64,000 nucleotides of DNA from Bicyclus anynana (GCF_947172395.1 NC_069088.1:2559501-2623500); one strand, 5' to 3'; positions 9,151-21,146 are shown, counted from the first letter of the stretch. Notes: generated by a model not told the origin, from the letters alone. Translations and numbers: made by a program.

Positions 9151-9472
9151 AGAGCGGGGGCACACGATGCGTTGCGGCGACCGTGCGGCGCCGGTGCGGT
9201 ATCACTGCGTCGTATTACACATAAAATATCTGTGGCGTGTCACACGATGCGTTTCGGTGCCGCACCGGACTTGCGACCACCGAGACGAGACGAGGAAGGT
9301 TGAATGCGTTGCGACGTCGGAGCGGCACCGCTCAGTTGTTTATGCGTCACAACATTGCTTTATTAATAGATTGTCAACAACGACGTTGCGGTGCGCCGCA
9401 CCGCTCGTCTGTCCGCTGATACGGTGAAATCTTTTCGATGCGGCGCCGCAAGGCATCGTGTGCCCTCGCTCT
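9151..9472. mobile_element. GC-rich TIR element (MITE-like)
   Basis: The left end AGAGCGGGGGCACACGATGC is mirrored by the right end (complement AGAGCGAGGGCACACGATGC). Inside are further inverted and direct copies of the cacacgatgcgtt and gcggcgccgca motifs. It is strikingly CpG-rich for this AT-rich window. A 162-codon open frame crosses it but is only a consequence of the GC content. No target duplication is obvious. Confidence 0.75.
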
Positions 9473-9794
9473 TATACTACTTCTCCCGTGCTAACCATAA
9501 CAGTAACTAACTCCGGTTTTGAATAACAAGTTAAAATAAACTTATTCCACATTTCAGTTACCTAGACTCTAGCTGGTGCAAAGTTTTAGATTTGAGCTGT
9601 TTAGTAAGTCAATAAGTTAGTTATTCAGGGTTACTTCATTATTATAAGACAACCTTCTCATTACTGATCATTCTTGTTGGAATGGCTTATAGAGAAATCG
9701 GTGTATATTCATATAGATAGAAGTAGATTAAACCACCAAACACAAGAAGACTTCACAATGAAGATACAACAACTCAGTTCATTTGATTTCATTT

Positions 9795-10074
9795 GATCAT
9801 TAGCAACCCATTTTTCCTCCCTCAGAATAAGAGGAGTTAGGCCAATAGTCCACCACGCTGGCCTTATTGGCAGAATTCACACACGTAGAGAATTTAGAAA
9901 ATTTTCAGTCTATGAAGGTTTCCTCACGATGTTTTTTCCTTCACCGTTTGAGACACGTGATATTCAATTTCTTAAAATGCACATAACTGAAAAGTTGGAA
10001 GTGCAAAACCGGACCAAATTTGAACTTACGCCCTCCAAATCGAAGGCTGAGGTCATATCCACTGAGCTATCAGG
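9795..10074 (-). mobile_element. SINE-1 copy, diverged
   Basis: On the plus strand the tail (gatcattagcaaccc) comes first, then ggccaatagtccaccacgct, cacgatgttttttccttcac and the degraded tRNA head (tatccactgagctatca). Confidence 0.85.
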
Positions 10075-11073
10075 CGACAATTGTAGTCTAGCGCAAGACT
10101 GTATTGCTTAGAAAAAAGTCCACCATATACAGAATTTACGAATCTATCGTTGAAGTGCGATCAAATCGATACTATACATTTACATATCTTCTCATGATAG
10201 CAGAAATTATAAACTAGTCTTACAACTCCGAACTAATATCTCCCGAGCCATCCGCCCACAGTATAAAGTTCCAAGTGTTGAACAGAAAATTGCAAATCTG
10301 ACAGTCTTTCGCTTTCTCACCGCTCAGCTCCAAGTTCCTTCACAATTTCAATATCAACTCTATAAGTTTTGTGAGAACGGTTCAACGCTCACAAATGTTT
10401 GAGTTTGGTTTGAGCTATATGGTGCGCGAGAGATGAAAAGTTGGCTATTGCTTTTTCGATGTGAATAAAATTGGAATATATTATCATCATTATCAGTTTA
10501 TTTTAACTGGAAACGTGAGTATAATATAACATATTATAACACTATAAGGGACATAGAAACACACAGGCCTAACCCTCTGAGAGGACACTCGAGCTCAGCA
10601 GTGAGCCGAACATGGGTAATGATGATGATGATGATGATTACGAGAGATGAATAAAGGACAAAATAGTAAAGTTTTGGAGGTAGTAACTGTCGGGATATTC
10701 GTATGGTTTTCATTAATATAATTATACTCATATAAATCCATCTGGAAAGATTAATAAATTATAATATATAAAAGTAAAACTATCGGTGTGATTTTTCAAT
10801 TTGCAAAAAAAAAATATCTTTTAAGCTTCCACAATACGTTATAATATCTAGATATAGTAAAATTTATTTATGATAACAATGTATGGTAGTATTTTTCCTT
10901 AAAAATTCTAAAAAAAAACTCTACAAATAAAATATATAACTTTATGATTAAATTACAATTAATTAACTTTATCTATGAAGCATAAAATATATTTATCGCA
11001 TAGATATTTGTAATATTCATCAAATCCTATTCTATTATATTCCTCGTCGGACATAAAGGGACGTCTGAAAAAA
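10075..11073. other. Intergenic stretch with a SINE-1 tail fragment
   Basis: Only the short SINE-1 3' end at 10565 is recognised. The remainder is AT-rich. Confidence 0.5.
10565..10638 (+). mobile_element. SINE-1 3' end only
   Basis: gcctaaccctctgagaggac through gagctcagcagtgagccg, ending in an expanded (ATG)n tail. A 5'-truncated insertion, as LINE machinery often leaves. Confidence 0.85.
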
Positions 11074-11250
11074 GGATAACATACCGTATGAGCGGACCCT
11101 TACGACGGCTGTCCTTTTCAGAAATTCACAGAGATAAAGTGGAGAGTAAAGTTATTTCCTCCGAAGGGCTGATACGCGTCGGGGACGGAAAGAGGAACTA
11201 CCCTTTCACCGAACCAATCAAGACCGCCAAAGGAATGGGATTTGTTTAGC
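11074..11250 (+). repeat. Unclassified dispersed repeat, copy 1 of 2
   Basis: Aligns with 60328-60504 in the same orientation through agaaattcacagagataaag, tttcctccgaagg, gatacg.gtcgg and gccaaaggaatg. Ends undefined; class unknown. Confidence 0.75.
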
Positions 11251-11373
11251 ACGAACTAAACCTTTTTGTGTCACGGTTTCATGTTATGGCATTTTTTATT
11301 TTTCTTTACTCATTAAATATATTTTTAAAACTTGGTCGATAACTATGAGTATCAGTACATAATATGTATACTT

Positions 11374-11710
11374 TGCTATGGGCCTCCTAAGAAGGATCAG
11401 AGTCACTTAGGGTGCGATGGAGCGAGCTAAGAAATCGAGGATCGAAAGAAACGAGGAGATCCACAGAAGAACCTAAGTCACCGACAAAGCTCAAAGAGTC
11501 TCAAAGCAGAAATGGCAATGGGCCCCAGCCCATTTCCTATACTTCGAGGAGCCGATGGACGTTGGGGTCCCAAGGTACTGGAATGGCAACCCCGCACCGG
11601 AAAGCGCATTGGTCAACCCCTCACTAGGAAGACATCAACAAAAAACAAACAAAGACATCAACCGGATAGCAGGTAGCTGCTTGATGGATAGTAATGATTA
11701 TGATGATGAA
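11374..11710 (+). mobile_element. RTE-1 3' fragment
   Basis: Broken frames give the RTE C-terminal signature: RRIRVT, then RNEEIHRRT, VTDKAQRV, and later the RW.PKVLEWRPRTG-type region in shifted frames. It ends in gattatgatgatgaa, the TGA-type tail. An internal deletion removes the stretch before ccggatagcaggtagctgc. Confidence 0.85.
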
Positions 11711-13865
11711 TTAATATTGTTCTATATGTAATCATACCTATGAATAAAACATATACAAAAAAGATCAGAAATATAAAAAAATGTATTTAGGTGTTGCTTT
11801 TCAAGTCCTCCTATAATCTAAACAACGATAATAACATAGTATTGGGTATTGGGAAGTAGTTCAAAAGATAGCGAAGTTATCCGTCAATATAATTTCTGTA
11901 ACCACAGGCATTCTTTATCGGTATTTCGTGTAATTAGGGTCAATGTCAATGCATTTTAAATTCAGTGCGTTATTTCGTGTAAAACTTATTTCATCTTGGT
12001 TAATGTAATTTGCTATAGTTCTGGCAGAAAGCGTGTATAATAAACTTTGTTCTCATTGCTATTTTAATTTTTAAATCCACATCCTATATCTCCTAAGAAT
12101 AGATTTACCAAAATCCCTTTTCAAGTTGCTTCGCTACCATCTTAGTATCGTTACTTACTATCAGGTGAAATCGTTATATAGGTGTGTTCGTGGTTTGAGA
12201 CCGACTTCTAACTTATGGGGCCGAAACTTTGGAGGCGAACAAAATTTGTTGCAAACTAAAGTTTACGAATATAAATTAATTATTGAAAACTCATTCTTAT
12301 CGCACTAATATTGTCTTTAACTAGGTGCAAATTTTTGTGTATATTTGAGGCCCCTATTGATGTCACATTTTTTTTTTGCGATAGTGGCTGCAATAACTAG
12401 GTGTAATACTATATGTATATGAAGGACTTAAGATAAGTTTAAGATAGCCCTCATTCGCACGAGAGTATTTGTTAACGCTCGTTAAAAAACTTTCGTGCGA
12501 ATTTTCGTACAAAATACAGTTTATTTTTGAATTAAGAAGAGGGAATCACAGGGGAAGATTGCTTAGGGCATTAAGGTTCTTTAATCCGGCACTGTGCTTG
12601 GAATATGTGGTATCGTTTTGTAGTACAGAATTTTATGTCAGTTCAAGCCAAGGAGGGTCAAGTTAAAATGCCCATGGATTAAAAAAAAATATTATATAAC
12701 ATAGCATTTTATGTTTAGTTGATGAACTTCTGAAACTTCTGAAACAATGAATGATTGTACATTAAGCATTTTAAAGCATATTACAACATTGTTTTCATAA
12801 GGGCAAACGACTGACTTGAAGTTGATTCAGTATATTTAAGCACGAAAATGAACATTCGCTCTGAAACATGTAGCTAACTGCTACTTTTTCTCTTAAAATA
12901 AAGTGCAAGTAATAGCTTTAGAAGATTTACTGTATCAGTGCTGCAGAACTGTTGTAAGATTTTTCATTTTCCAGAGCTTTAAAGTAAGTGAGGGACAAAA
13001 ATGTATGATATTGTAGACTTACTTTCTAAGTCGGATATGAAATTATTTTGCGATTTCTAAGCTCTTACTTTTGTAAGGGTCAAATCTTGTGAGGTAAATT
13101 ACAACAATTTTTGGACATAATTAATAAAATAAAAAAATAATTGGACTCAAATATTTTGGTACACTGGAAAATTAGGTAACTAATACCTAAGTTTACCAGC
13201 TCGCATTGAAGTGGCATGGTGGGTTCTAAGTCAAGTACATATCCCGTTACCTATATTCCTCGCGTACGGGTGGTAATAACAGTAATTATTTATATTTGTA
13301 CGAAATTGTTAAAACAGTGATGTTAAAAAGGAAGGGTATTTGATGACATGAGTTCAGTTCTTTGTTAGGTAGCGTTACCCCTCACGCTGCTCGTCACGTT
13401 AGTGGTTTTGTGCAACAATATTTTGTGTTGATACTGTTTTATGTTGTAATTATTGCCCATTAATTGTTAAGCCTGGACATGGAGAATATTTTGGGCAAGG
13501 GAGGTGAGTGTTTATGCATTCTAAAGAGATCCCTTAAACCTACACCCAAGTCATAGGACCTGCTCGAGGTGTTTCCTCTACCACAAAATGATGGTGCAAC
13601 CACTGTCCCGTGATAATCAGAATGGACGTCTGACCTTGCCATATAAATAGGGTGATAATTAAATTATGGGTACCTATGTCCACAATGCGATAGTACCATG
13701 CCATAGATTCGATAATAGTGGGAAGGTTGCTATAGGAATTCTAAATTTATTCGAAATAAATTTATCCTTTTGAGTTTGGATGTATTTGTCTTGACAAACA
13801 CTCTGTTCCTACATAATGTAAATATGAAAGCTATTTTTTCAGTATTTTAACCTCCAAGCTTTCTA
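11711..13865. other. Sparse 2.1 kb stretch
   Basis: No gene and only a 44 bp SINE-2 3' scrap at 12132-12175 (taccatcttag, tactatcaggtga). Short frames near 12126, 12469 and 13460 have no supporting signals. Confidence 0.45.
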
Positions 13866-13985
13866 AGGGACCGGATTCAATACTAAGAGGTTATGGGTTC
13901 GGACCCCGTCCGTCGTACTATTGTCGTACCAATTTCTAACGTGGTCTTTATGACAAATTGGTCATATTTATACAATAAATATTGT
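13866..13985 (+). mobile_element. Probable SINE remnant, B box retained
   Basis: gttatgggttcggaccccgt resembles a tRNA B box followed by a SINE-like body (gtcgtaccaatttctaacgt, acaaattggtcatattta). The A box part is lost. A different lineage from SINE-1 to SINE-3. Confidence 0.4.
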
Positions 13986-14238
13986 GAAGTCAGATGTAGT
14001 GACTATGACCAATAGCTATTTACAATGCAGCTCTAAAGATAATAACATCTCGCTGGCTTCATTAAACTCAATTACAGGGAACGCGTACAGAGTACACTCA
14101 AGCACTTGCATAGTTAGCAAACATTAAATTAATAAAGTTCCAAGTTAATAATATCGTAATAGCTTGCCTTGGTGGCCGTAACGGGCGGCTCGATGGCGGA
14201 ACTTTCCGCATTACGACACATAAGGTATTCGGTGCAAA

Positions 14239-14505
14239 CTGGGTTTCGTAGTTAAATAGTTATCTAGCATAGTGTCACGCTATCTTACTTTGTTTGCAAA
14301 TTTTGTGTGATTAAGTTTTTACTTCCCGTACCTACCAAAACATGTTTAATTTGTACTTACTAATTATAGTGTCTTTGCACCAAAGGAAGTATAAAGCTCG
14401 TGACGTCCACTCGCGGCGGTGGTTAAAATGCGACTGACAGTTCACGCGAGGGATGACGTTATAAAGATTTTAAAATGTAGGTAGTTGACATGCACTTATT
14501 ATTGT
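14239..14505 (+). repeat. Local tandem duplication, unit 1
   Basis: About 265 bp that recurs immediately downstream (14541-14794). Shared landmarks, in order: agttatctag, cgctatcttactttgtttg, taatttgtactta, ataaagctcgt, cggcggtg, cacgcgagggatgacgtt, gtagttgacatgcac. It contains a TATAAA-like box before a CpG-rich patch, present in both units. Confidence 0.9.
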
Positions 14506-14540
14506 AACCATTATCCAAATAATTGGGTATTGAGTGGAAA

Positions 14541-14794
14541 ACAGGTTTTCATTGTTGTATAGTTATCTAGAACGCTATCTTACTTTGTTTGTAAATTCTA
14601 TCTTTGATTAAGTTTTTAAAACCCGTGGATTAAAGAACATTTTTAATTTGTACTAATTATAGTGCCGATGCATGTAAGGATATATAAAGCTCGTCCGGTC
14701 GTGGCGGTGATTAATATGCGTCTCACTATTCACGCGACGGACGACGTTTTAAAGACTTTAAAATGTAAGTAGTTGACATGCACATATTATTATT
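14541..14794 (+). repeat. Local tandem duplication, unit 2
   Basis: Second unit, diverged by point changes and small indels from unit 1, so the duplication is not recent. No coding frame is shared by both units, arguing against selection on a protein. Confidence 0.9.
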
Positions 14795-15029
14795 TATCCT
14801 TCTTGTTGCTTTTTGTCATATCAAGAATATTCACAATCGTAAAAATTGCACCAGTTTCTATTCACCGTTATATCGAGGAAACCATCCAGGAGTACGGTTA
14901 ATTAAATTGAATGCAGTTGTATACACAAATAACATCGAGGAGATTGCATTCATATGTACACGCGTATCGACTAGGTAATAAGAAATAATACTACTAATAA
15001 ATTTTGACTCCCATTTTGCATCAAAATGT

Positions 15030-15105
15030 GCATCATCATAATCAGCTGATGTCGTTAACCCAGTTGATTAACAATTGACAAGTGACACTGCGCTTTCCAG
15101 CCCGG
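15030..15105 (-). mobile_element. Possible RTE-1 scrap
   Basis: catcatcataatcagctgat and cactgcgctttcc match RTE-1 tail and body blocks, with most of the sequence between them missing. Confidence 0.35.
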
Positions 15106-15639
15106 GCTCGTCTTACCAAAACCTTGGACACCAGGGAGCAAAGATTGCTCAAATAATACGCGTTTAAAACCAGCCAATATCCAAATCTTTTGACTTAAAT
15201 TACAATTCTGATAATTGAGATGCTAAGACAGACAGACGGGCAGAAAAGTGATTAACTTTTTCCTTAGTTACGGATCTTTATGAATGATCCTTGAATATTT
15301 CGATTACTAAGCATCCCCAAAATATTATATTATGTTGGGACAATATTTAATCATAATATTTTTATAAGCTATCCACTAAAGCTTACGCTGTCACTCAAAG
15401 ATAATATTAGACATATTGGGTCCCAAAAATCTTCTGAAACAAAAGAGGCTGGTGATCCTTTGACAAGTAATATCCGGGACAGTAATCGCATTATGGATGC
15501 GAATGTCTAGTTAGACGGCGGCGTCCCGAGTGGAGCCACAGAGAAGGTAAAGTTCTAATGGTAAAATTGAAAATGTATGTCGGTTCAATAATCAAGGCAG
15601 AGCACTGGGCAGTAATCATCAAGTATAGTTTACTTTGCT
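15106..15639. other. Intergenic stretch
   Basis: Nothing recognised. Confidence 0.5.
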
Positions 15640-15829
15640 CTTGTTGTAGAGTCAACATCTCCTGAGGATGCTCCTGTTTCGGGGTGAAACATACGTAGAG
15701 AGTATTTTGTTGGACCTGAGTGAAGTTGTCGCATGAGTTCGTCGGCTTTTCGCGGATAATAGCAAAATAAATAAATTATTATATATTCATGATGAACTTC
15801 CGCAAAGTAACGCCTGCTTCTATCTATTA
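15640..15829 (+). mobile_element. Penelope-like terminal repeat (candidate), single unit
   Basis: Contains ttgtagagtcaacatctcct, then gaggatgctcctgtttcggg, gtgaaacatacgtagagagt, atgagttcgtcggcttttcg and aaagtaacgcctgcttctat. The same unit forms the head-to-head pair at 22136-22412. CTGAGGA (15662-15668) and GAAA (15686-15689) fit the conserved core of a hammerhead ribozyme (CUGANGA ... GAAA), with GTC at 15651-15653 as the only possible cleavage triplet; helix I is not convincing. Hammerheads are an established feature of Penelope-like pLTRs. The class call is an inference. Confidence 0.45.
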
Positions 15830-17675
15830 ATCGTCAAAGTTGTGCGTGTACTCGCTAGTTACATACTAAAAAAATACTACGTCTGATAAGAATCGCGCAA
15901 ACAGGGTTCCGAACATTTAAAAAAAAAATATAATATAATATAGTAGGTAATTCATATAAATATTAATTTTATATTTTTAGCTATTTTATTTGTGGAACTC
16001 GGTGAAACCCGCAGTGAAGGTCACTGAGTAAAAACAAATATCTTCATTTCTGATGATGAAAGAGTTTTTACAACTATTAGTAACGATTATTATCTGTCTG
16101 TGAGTGGTAGTTAAGCAAAATATTTTTTTTATGGTTGTGGATTACACGTCCCCCTGTAACATATTAAATCATTTATTATTACGTTGGATTTATTAACCTA
16201 TTCTTTAGTTTACTATATCTAAAGCAAAACCATAACTGAATAACTATAACATTCCAGAAGTTTAGATAAAGCTCCATGAGAATGTAGACTTGAGTGTTTG
16301 ACATGAATTCCATCTTGATACCTTTCGCTTATCTGAAAAAAAGCGCATGAGAGCCAATCAGGTTGATTGTTTAAGTTAATCATAAGGATTTATTTTTTTC
16401 TATATCAGCTACGGAACCCTGAAACATTGTAAATAGAAGAAAAGTATATAAAAACGAATTAACGTTGATAGGAAATGGTGCTTGATAAATAATTTCGTGT
16501 TTTCCGCTTTAAGAGAAGTTCCTTCATTTGTAAATAAAATCGAGTGCTCGCTTTGGCGGCGTCAGTAATTTTCTAAATCGATTTTAATATCAGCCGGTTT
16601 TGCCTGAGTCATAATTAAAGCTTGAATATGCATTTTATTCCACTCTGCTTGCTTTTAAATTAATTTGTAGCTAAAATTGGATTTCGTACCAAATTCGGTG
16701 GTAGAATTCGGTACTGACATTCATAATATACTGTTTATTAAATGTTTTAATGAGTGTACGTAAAATATCTTGTTTCTAAATAAATAGCATCAATGGTTTT
16801 TATGTAATTTATTTCAAGTAGTCTTTTTTTTGTGCAGACAAGTTGGTGAGTTGAAAAGGATTCTGCCAAAAAGAATTTATTTTTAAAGTATTGGTTTTGG
16901 AACTGTTACTGACAAATGTAGTCTGTACTGTAAGCTATTTTTGTTTGTGTAATATAAATACAGTTTTAGATTGATAGAGGGAGGGATAGAGGGACCTATG
17001 AAATAATTAAAGATTTTTTTAAATAATATTTGTACAAGAAATTATTGTAAAGTAGATTGTCTAAGTAAACCAATGATTGGCTTCATAAAGACCGGTGCAC
17101 CAAAGTTCATGATCTATCTCTTTACAGCCCGCTGCATTTTAATCACTGAACTAGCCTTTTTAAACATTTTAATTTCTACCTCAAAGATTACTTTATTCAA
17201 ATTGAATATCACTTCTATTTTAATAGTCGATATTAAAAGTCTCATTTCAAGCGAGCCATTATATCTCTGGTCATGACAGGTGTCCCTTTCGACCGCCATT
17301 ATAATGTGATCTCCACTTTGCTCAAAGCTTAATTTTAATCTATATTCTTTCTGGGTAATTCGAGTTATAACAGAGATAATAATTTTTTTGAATGTTTTTC
17401 GTGAAATTGCCCTATTTATCTCAGAGTTACAAAAATTTTATTTTTTTAATATGCCTAGACCCAATGATTTTGTTCTATTAGATTTGGTACGTGCCTACAA
17501 AATTACCGCAAAAAGTAATCTGTATTTAGCTACTCCACTGAGCGCGCACATGCACAGTTTTAAATAAAATGATTGCCTTTATCTATTTTTATAAAAAATC
17601 GACCATTGTTTGCCAAAAACTAAAAGCAAAAATTAAATTTAAAATAAATAACAATTATTAATGATAGAGCTGATG
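15830..17675. other. Sparse AT-rich stretch
   Basis: 1.8 kb with no recognised element. Short frames near 17073 and 17114 overlap on opposite strands and have no support. Confidence 0.45.
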
Positions 17676-17965
17676 GATTGACGCTGGTTCCCTGGGGATG
17701 CTATTTGCATTGATACATTCCCACCGTGTCACATATAAGCGAAACAGAATCAAAACCGGGAGCCGCAGCGGAAAAAGCTGAAATCGGGAAGTGGTACAAT
17801 TTTCCCTCTCTGAACGAGAGTTACATGTTCGTTTCTTTCACCGCAGCTAGTTTCCTCGACTGGTGACAGAAGGGCTGGCTCATTTTTTGCGCAAAGGATC
17901 AGCCTGGCTGTCCAGCGCGGAAATGCAGCCAGTATTCTTGGCACCAACCATGTGGGCATGATTTG
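17676..17965 (+). mobile_element. LINE ORF2-like C-terminal remnant
   Basis: Three broken plus-strand frames line up into one conserved C-terminal region: GDAICIDTFPPCHI, then SKPGAAAEKAEIGKWYNF, then TGDRRAGSFFAQRISLAVQR followed by GNAASILGT. The motif QRxSLAxQRGNAAxxLGT is familiar from C-termini of non-LTR retrotransposon polyproteins. At least two frameshifts and one stop make it dead. A minus-strand frame over the same bases (17750-17959) is its shadow. It is not the RTE-1 family; the clade is not assigned. Confidence 0.65.
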
Positions 17966-18044
17966 TACCTATAGTTATTAGGATAAATTCTTTATTGTAT
18001 TCTTTCTCAATGAAAAAGAATTCAAAATCATAAAAATATTTCTA

Positions 18045-18236
18045 CTAAACTAAAAAGCGAAAAACAACATCGTATGTGCTACCTTCTGATCAGTTTGAAT
18101 TGAAAAAGCATACGCTCTCAAAAGTAAACAGAGTTTTTCAAATCGGTTCTAGTGTCTTCGAATAATCGGTGAATATACATAAAAAAAAAGATTCCGACGA
18201 ATTAAGAACCTTCTCCTTTTTTTAAATCGGTTAAAA
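18045..18236 (-). mobile_element. FB-1 copy with internal deletion
   Basis: acatcgtatgtgctaccttc then tgatcagtttgaa matches one FB-1 arm; aagaaccttctccttttt then aaatcggtt is the other end. Confidence 0.7.
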
Positions 18237-18243
18237 AGAGTCT

Positions 18244-18552
18244 GTGGTCGTAAAATCAGTCCGAAGTTCGCTCTGTCAAGTGCAAGTATCAAACGTGCGA
18301 ACTTCAGCAGTAACGCGTGACGTTAGCAAGCGGTTTACCCTCCAACACTTTAAAAACATCGTATTAAATTGTCACCACACTTCAATCCATGTTGTGTTGA
18401 AGGAACAGGGCAATATTAGAAGCCCCACATCAAGAGGTTTGTGTTTGTTATTGCCTTGTAGTGATGTCAGCCTTTCCCTTGACCCTTGTTATGTTCGCCT
18501 GGCTTACTCAGCAAAAATTTTTAAACATATTTTGTGTGTGGACCCTGTCTAA
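18244..18552 (+). other. Open frame of unknown status
   Basis: A 102-codon frame without a good ATG start. The 5' part (gtcaagtgcaagtatcaaac, gtgcgaacttcagcag) is less AT-rich than its surroundings and ends in CAG|TAACG, not a proper donor. No family recognised; more likely chance or an unknown repeat. Confidence 0.1.
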
Positions 18553-18788
18553 GACATTTTTTGTTGGAAATTGTTTATAAGTATAATATGTTATGGAAAT
18601 ATAGGCTATTCGTAGTGTTATGTACCTCTCAGAACAGAAAACGATTAAGCTAACGCTTTACCTACTTAAATAGGTATATTATGATAGCCTATATTTTATT
18701 ATGAATTTTTATATATAGTATACTTAACTATATTGTAAAAAATTAAAAGATAATTATTTTCTTTTAAACGTATTTAAATAGAATAGAA

Positions 18789-19113
18789 CATCATTATCAT
18801 TATCAACCCATATTCGGCTCACTGCTGAGCTCAAGTCTCTCCTCAGAATGAGAGGGGTTAGGCCAATAGTCCACCACGCTGACCCTATGCGGATTGGCAG
18901 ACTTCACACACGCAGATAATTAAGAAAATTATCTGGTATTCAGTAGTCAGGTCAGGTAAGGTTTCCTCACGATGTTTTTCTTTCACCGTTTGTGACACGT
19001 GATATTTAATTTCTTAAAATGTACACAACTGAAAAGTAGGAGGTGCGTGCCCTGGACCGGTTTTGAACCCACACCCTCCGGAATCGGAAGCAGAGGTCAT
19101 ATCCACTGGGCCT
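18789..19113 (-). mobile_element. SINE-1, near full length
   Basis: The tail (catcattatcattatcaac) is at the left and the tRNA head (gaatcggaagcagaggtcat, atccactgggc) at the right. The last bases of the head are lost. Confidence 0.9.
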
Positions 19114-19270
19114 TAATAACAACATAGACAGTAAAATGTATATCTTCAAGTCCAAAGGCAGTCTGTTTAAATGCCTATTTAAGGGTGCATGATGATATCA
19201 TGTCCAGAAAAATACACGAGGAAGAATACATTCATTCTATTTAGCACTGAATGGCATAGATATAACTTTC

Positions 19271-19568
19271 GACGGCCGCGTGGCGCAGTGGGTAGTGACC
19301 CTGCTTTCTGCATCCACGGCCGTGGGTTCGATTCCCACAACTGGAAAATATTTGTGTGATGAGCAATGAGTGTTTTCCAGTGTCTGTGTGTATTTATACA
19401 TTATATAAGTATAAGTATTTATATGTAGTATATAATTGTATATTAATATTATAATTATAATATCAACTATCTTAGCACCCATAACACAAGCTACTCTGTA
19501 TGCTTACTTTGGGGCTAGATAGTGATGTGTATTGTTTAAGTATATTTATTTATTATTTAAAAAAAACA
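19271..19568 (+). mobile_element. SINE-3, full length
   Basis: A tRNA-like head with A box TGGCGCAGTGG and B box GGTTCGATTCC is followed by a distinct body (actggaaaatatttgtgtga, agcacccataacacaagcta, cttactttggggctagatag) and an A-rich tail. The head is related to SINE-2 but the body is not, consistent with a different LINE partner. Confidence 0.85.
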
Positions 19569-19938
19569 AAAAAACAAAACTTAACTTTTTAAAAGTGCCT
19601 GACAATACAAAAGTAAGGACCGAGAATTTTCACTCTAGGTACTCGTTTATTATATCTAGTTGGTCGGTCTCTTTGGCGTTGTCGCTTACTTAATACAGCA
19701 GCTTAAGCGGTCCTCTGTGAATCAACAAGTCTGACATCATTGAATTATTTTCGGATTAGGACCTTTTCCAACTTTTTACGATTCCAAAATTTCGCGTAAA
19801 TGGTAAATTATTGTCCATAAACTGACTAGACTGGGCTTACCATTGAAGTCCCATCTTCAATGGTGTCGAAAGGCTAGGTGTTGCCATTTTTAATTTAGCT
19901 GTGCTACATACAACTTACTATCAGTTTTTTTTAATAAA

Positions 19939-20050
19939 TTCGGACGCCCGCATTTAGTTTGCGGAACACCCTGTTTTTCACAAATCCCGCAAGAATCATG
20001 GAATTTTTTCAAATAAGAATTAGCGTAAATTCCGCCCTAAAGTCCCATTT
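19939..20050 (-). mobile_element. Helitron-like fragment (HEL-b)
   Basis: cggacgcccgcatttagttt and acaaatcccgcaagaatcat match the 3' half of HEL-b; the CTAG end itself is missing. Confidence 0.55.
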
Positions 20051-20185
20051 ATACTTCTATATCTCTTTTTTTATCAATGTAGTAGCTTAGCCGTGAAAAG
20101 ATAAAAGATCGACACAGCCGATAAAATCATAAAGTTTTAGAATTAAATGACAGTTCTTTCAGAAGACGGTTTTAATTAATATTTG

Positions 20186-20273
20186 AAGGCGGTGCCATTT
20201 TTTCAAACTGAAGGTAGCTCATACGATGTTATTTTTCGATGTTTAGTTTATTTTTGTGACTTAGAAGTCGGTT
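20186..20273 (+). mobile_element. FB-1 terminal fragment
   Basis: ggcggtgccattttttcaaa, atacgatgttatttttcg and the terminus agaagtcggttt. Confidence 0.7.
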
Positions 20274-20887
20274 TAATTTTTTTTTAAAAAGATTTTTTAA
20301 TATTACTATTAAGTGTACAGACACATCTAACTTAAGCCATGAATATGTTTCAATAGGAAGTTTATTTAGTAAGTATAAAATTTACTTTTAAGTAAGTAGA
20401 TTAGATAAGAAGTAGATTTTGTATTCATATTATTTTTAAATAAACAAATGTAACGTTGATATCGTTTTCTGATAAAACTTTCTACATTTGTTTACTAATT
20501 TTGTAAAAGTAATTTCAAATACCGTTCCACACGAACCCATTTATTAAGAAACAAAAGATTACTTTTTTTATCTTACTTTCACCTGCTGTATCCAATATCC
20601 TGGGAAATTCAAATTAGTATAGTAGGAAAGAAGAAACTTTTTACTTCGGAACTCTGTAATTACTTTAAAATCGTTCCGCAAAAAAAGGAATTCAACCTTA
20701 GCCCCCATTTAATCTACAAATCGTACTGAAAAGAAAATTGGAGGACGTATCTATAATACCTATTATGGGATTAGAAGCGTAGAGCGGTTTAAAAGATGGC
20801 CTCTTGAATATTCAATACTGTTTCTTTAAATTTTAGGGACGGCTAATGGTAGAGTCCTCATATCAGCATCGGACGTATCGCATTAGT
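20274..20887. other. Intergenic stretch
   Basis: Nothing recognised. Confidence 0.5.
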
Positions 20888-20903
20888 ATTCTTTGTAAAT
20901 GAA

Positions 20904-21146
20904 GCCGTGATAGCCTAGTGGATACGACCTCTGCCTCCGATTGCGGAGGGTGTTCGAATCCGGTTCGGGGCATGCACCTCCAACTTTCCAGTTGTGCGCA
21001 TTTTAAGAAATTAAATATCACGTGTCTCTAACGGTGAAGGGAGGAAACCTGCATACCAAAGAATTTTCGTAATTCTCGCCAGCGTGGTGGACTATATTGG
21101 CCTAACCCCTCTCATTCTGAGAGGAGCCGATTATGGGATGATTAAA
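20904..21146 (+). mobile_element. SINE-1 with target duplication, internally shortened
   Basis: The head gccgtgatagcctagtggat has lost several bases before the B box and part of the body before cgccagcgtggtggacta. ATTCTTTGTAAA with neighbours (20888-20903, 21150-21165) is duplicated on both sides, fixing the boundaries. Confidence 0.95.

Noticed and set aside
8939..9427. 162-codon plus-strand open frame
   Set aside because: It crosses the GC-rich TIR element, where stops are rare because of composition. No motif, and overlapping frames are equally open.
18244..18552. 102-codon frame without ATG
   Set aside because: No start, no proper donor, no family. Kept only as a low-confidence note because its 5' part differs in composition.
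19271..19345. Possible tRNA gene
   Set aside because: A and B boxes are present but it continues into the SINE-3 body with an A-rich tail.
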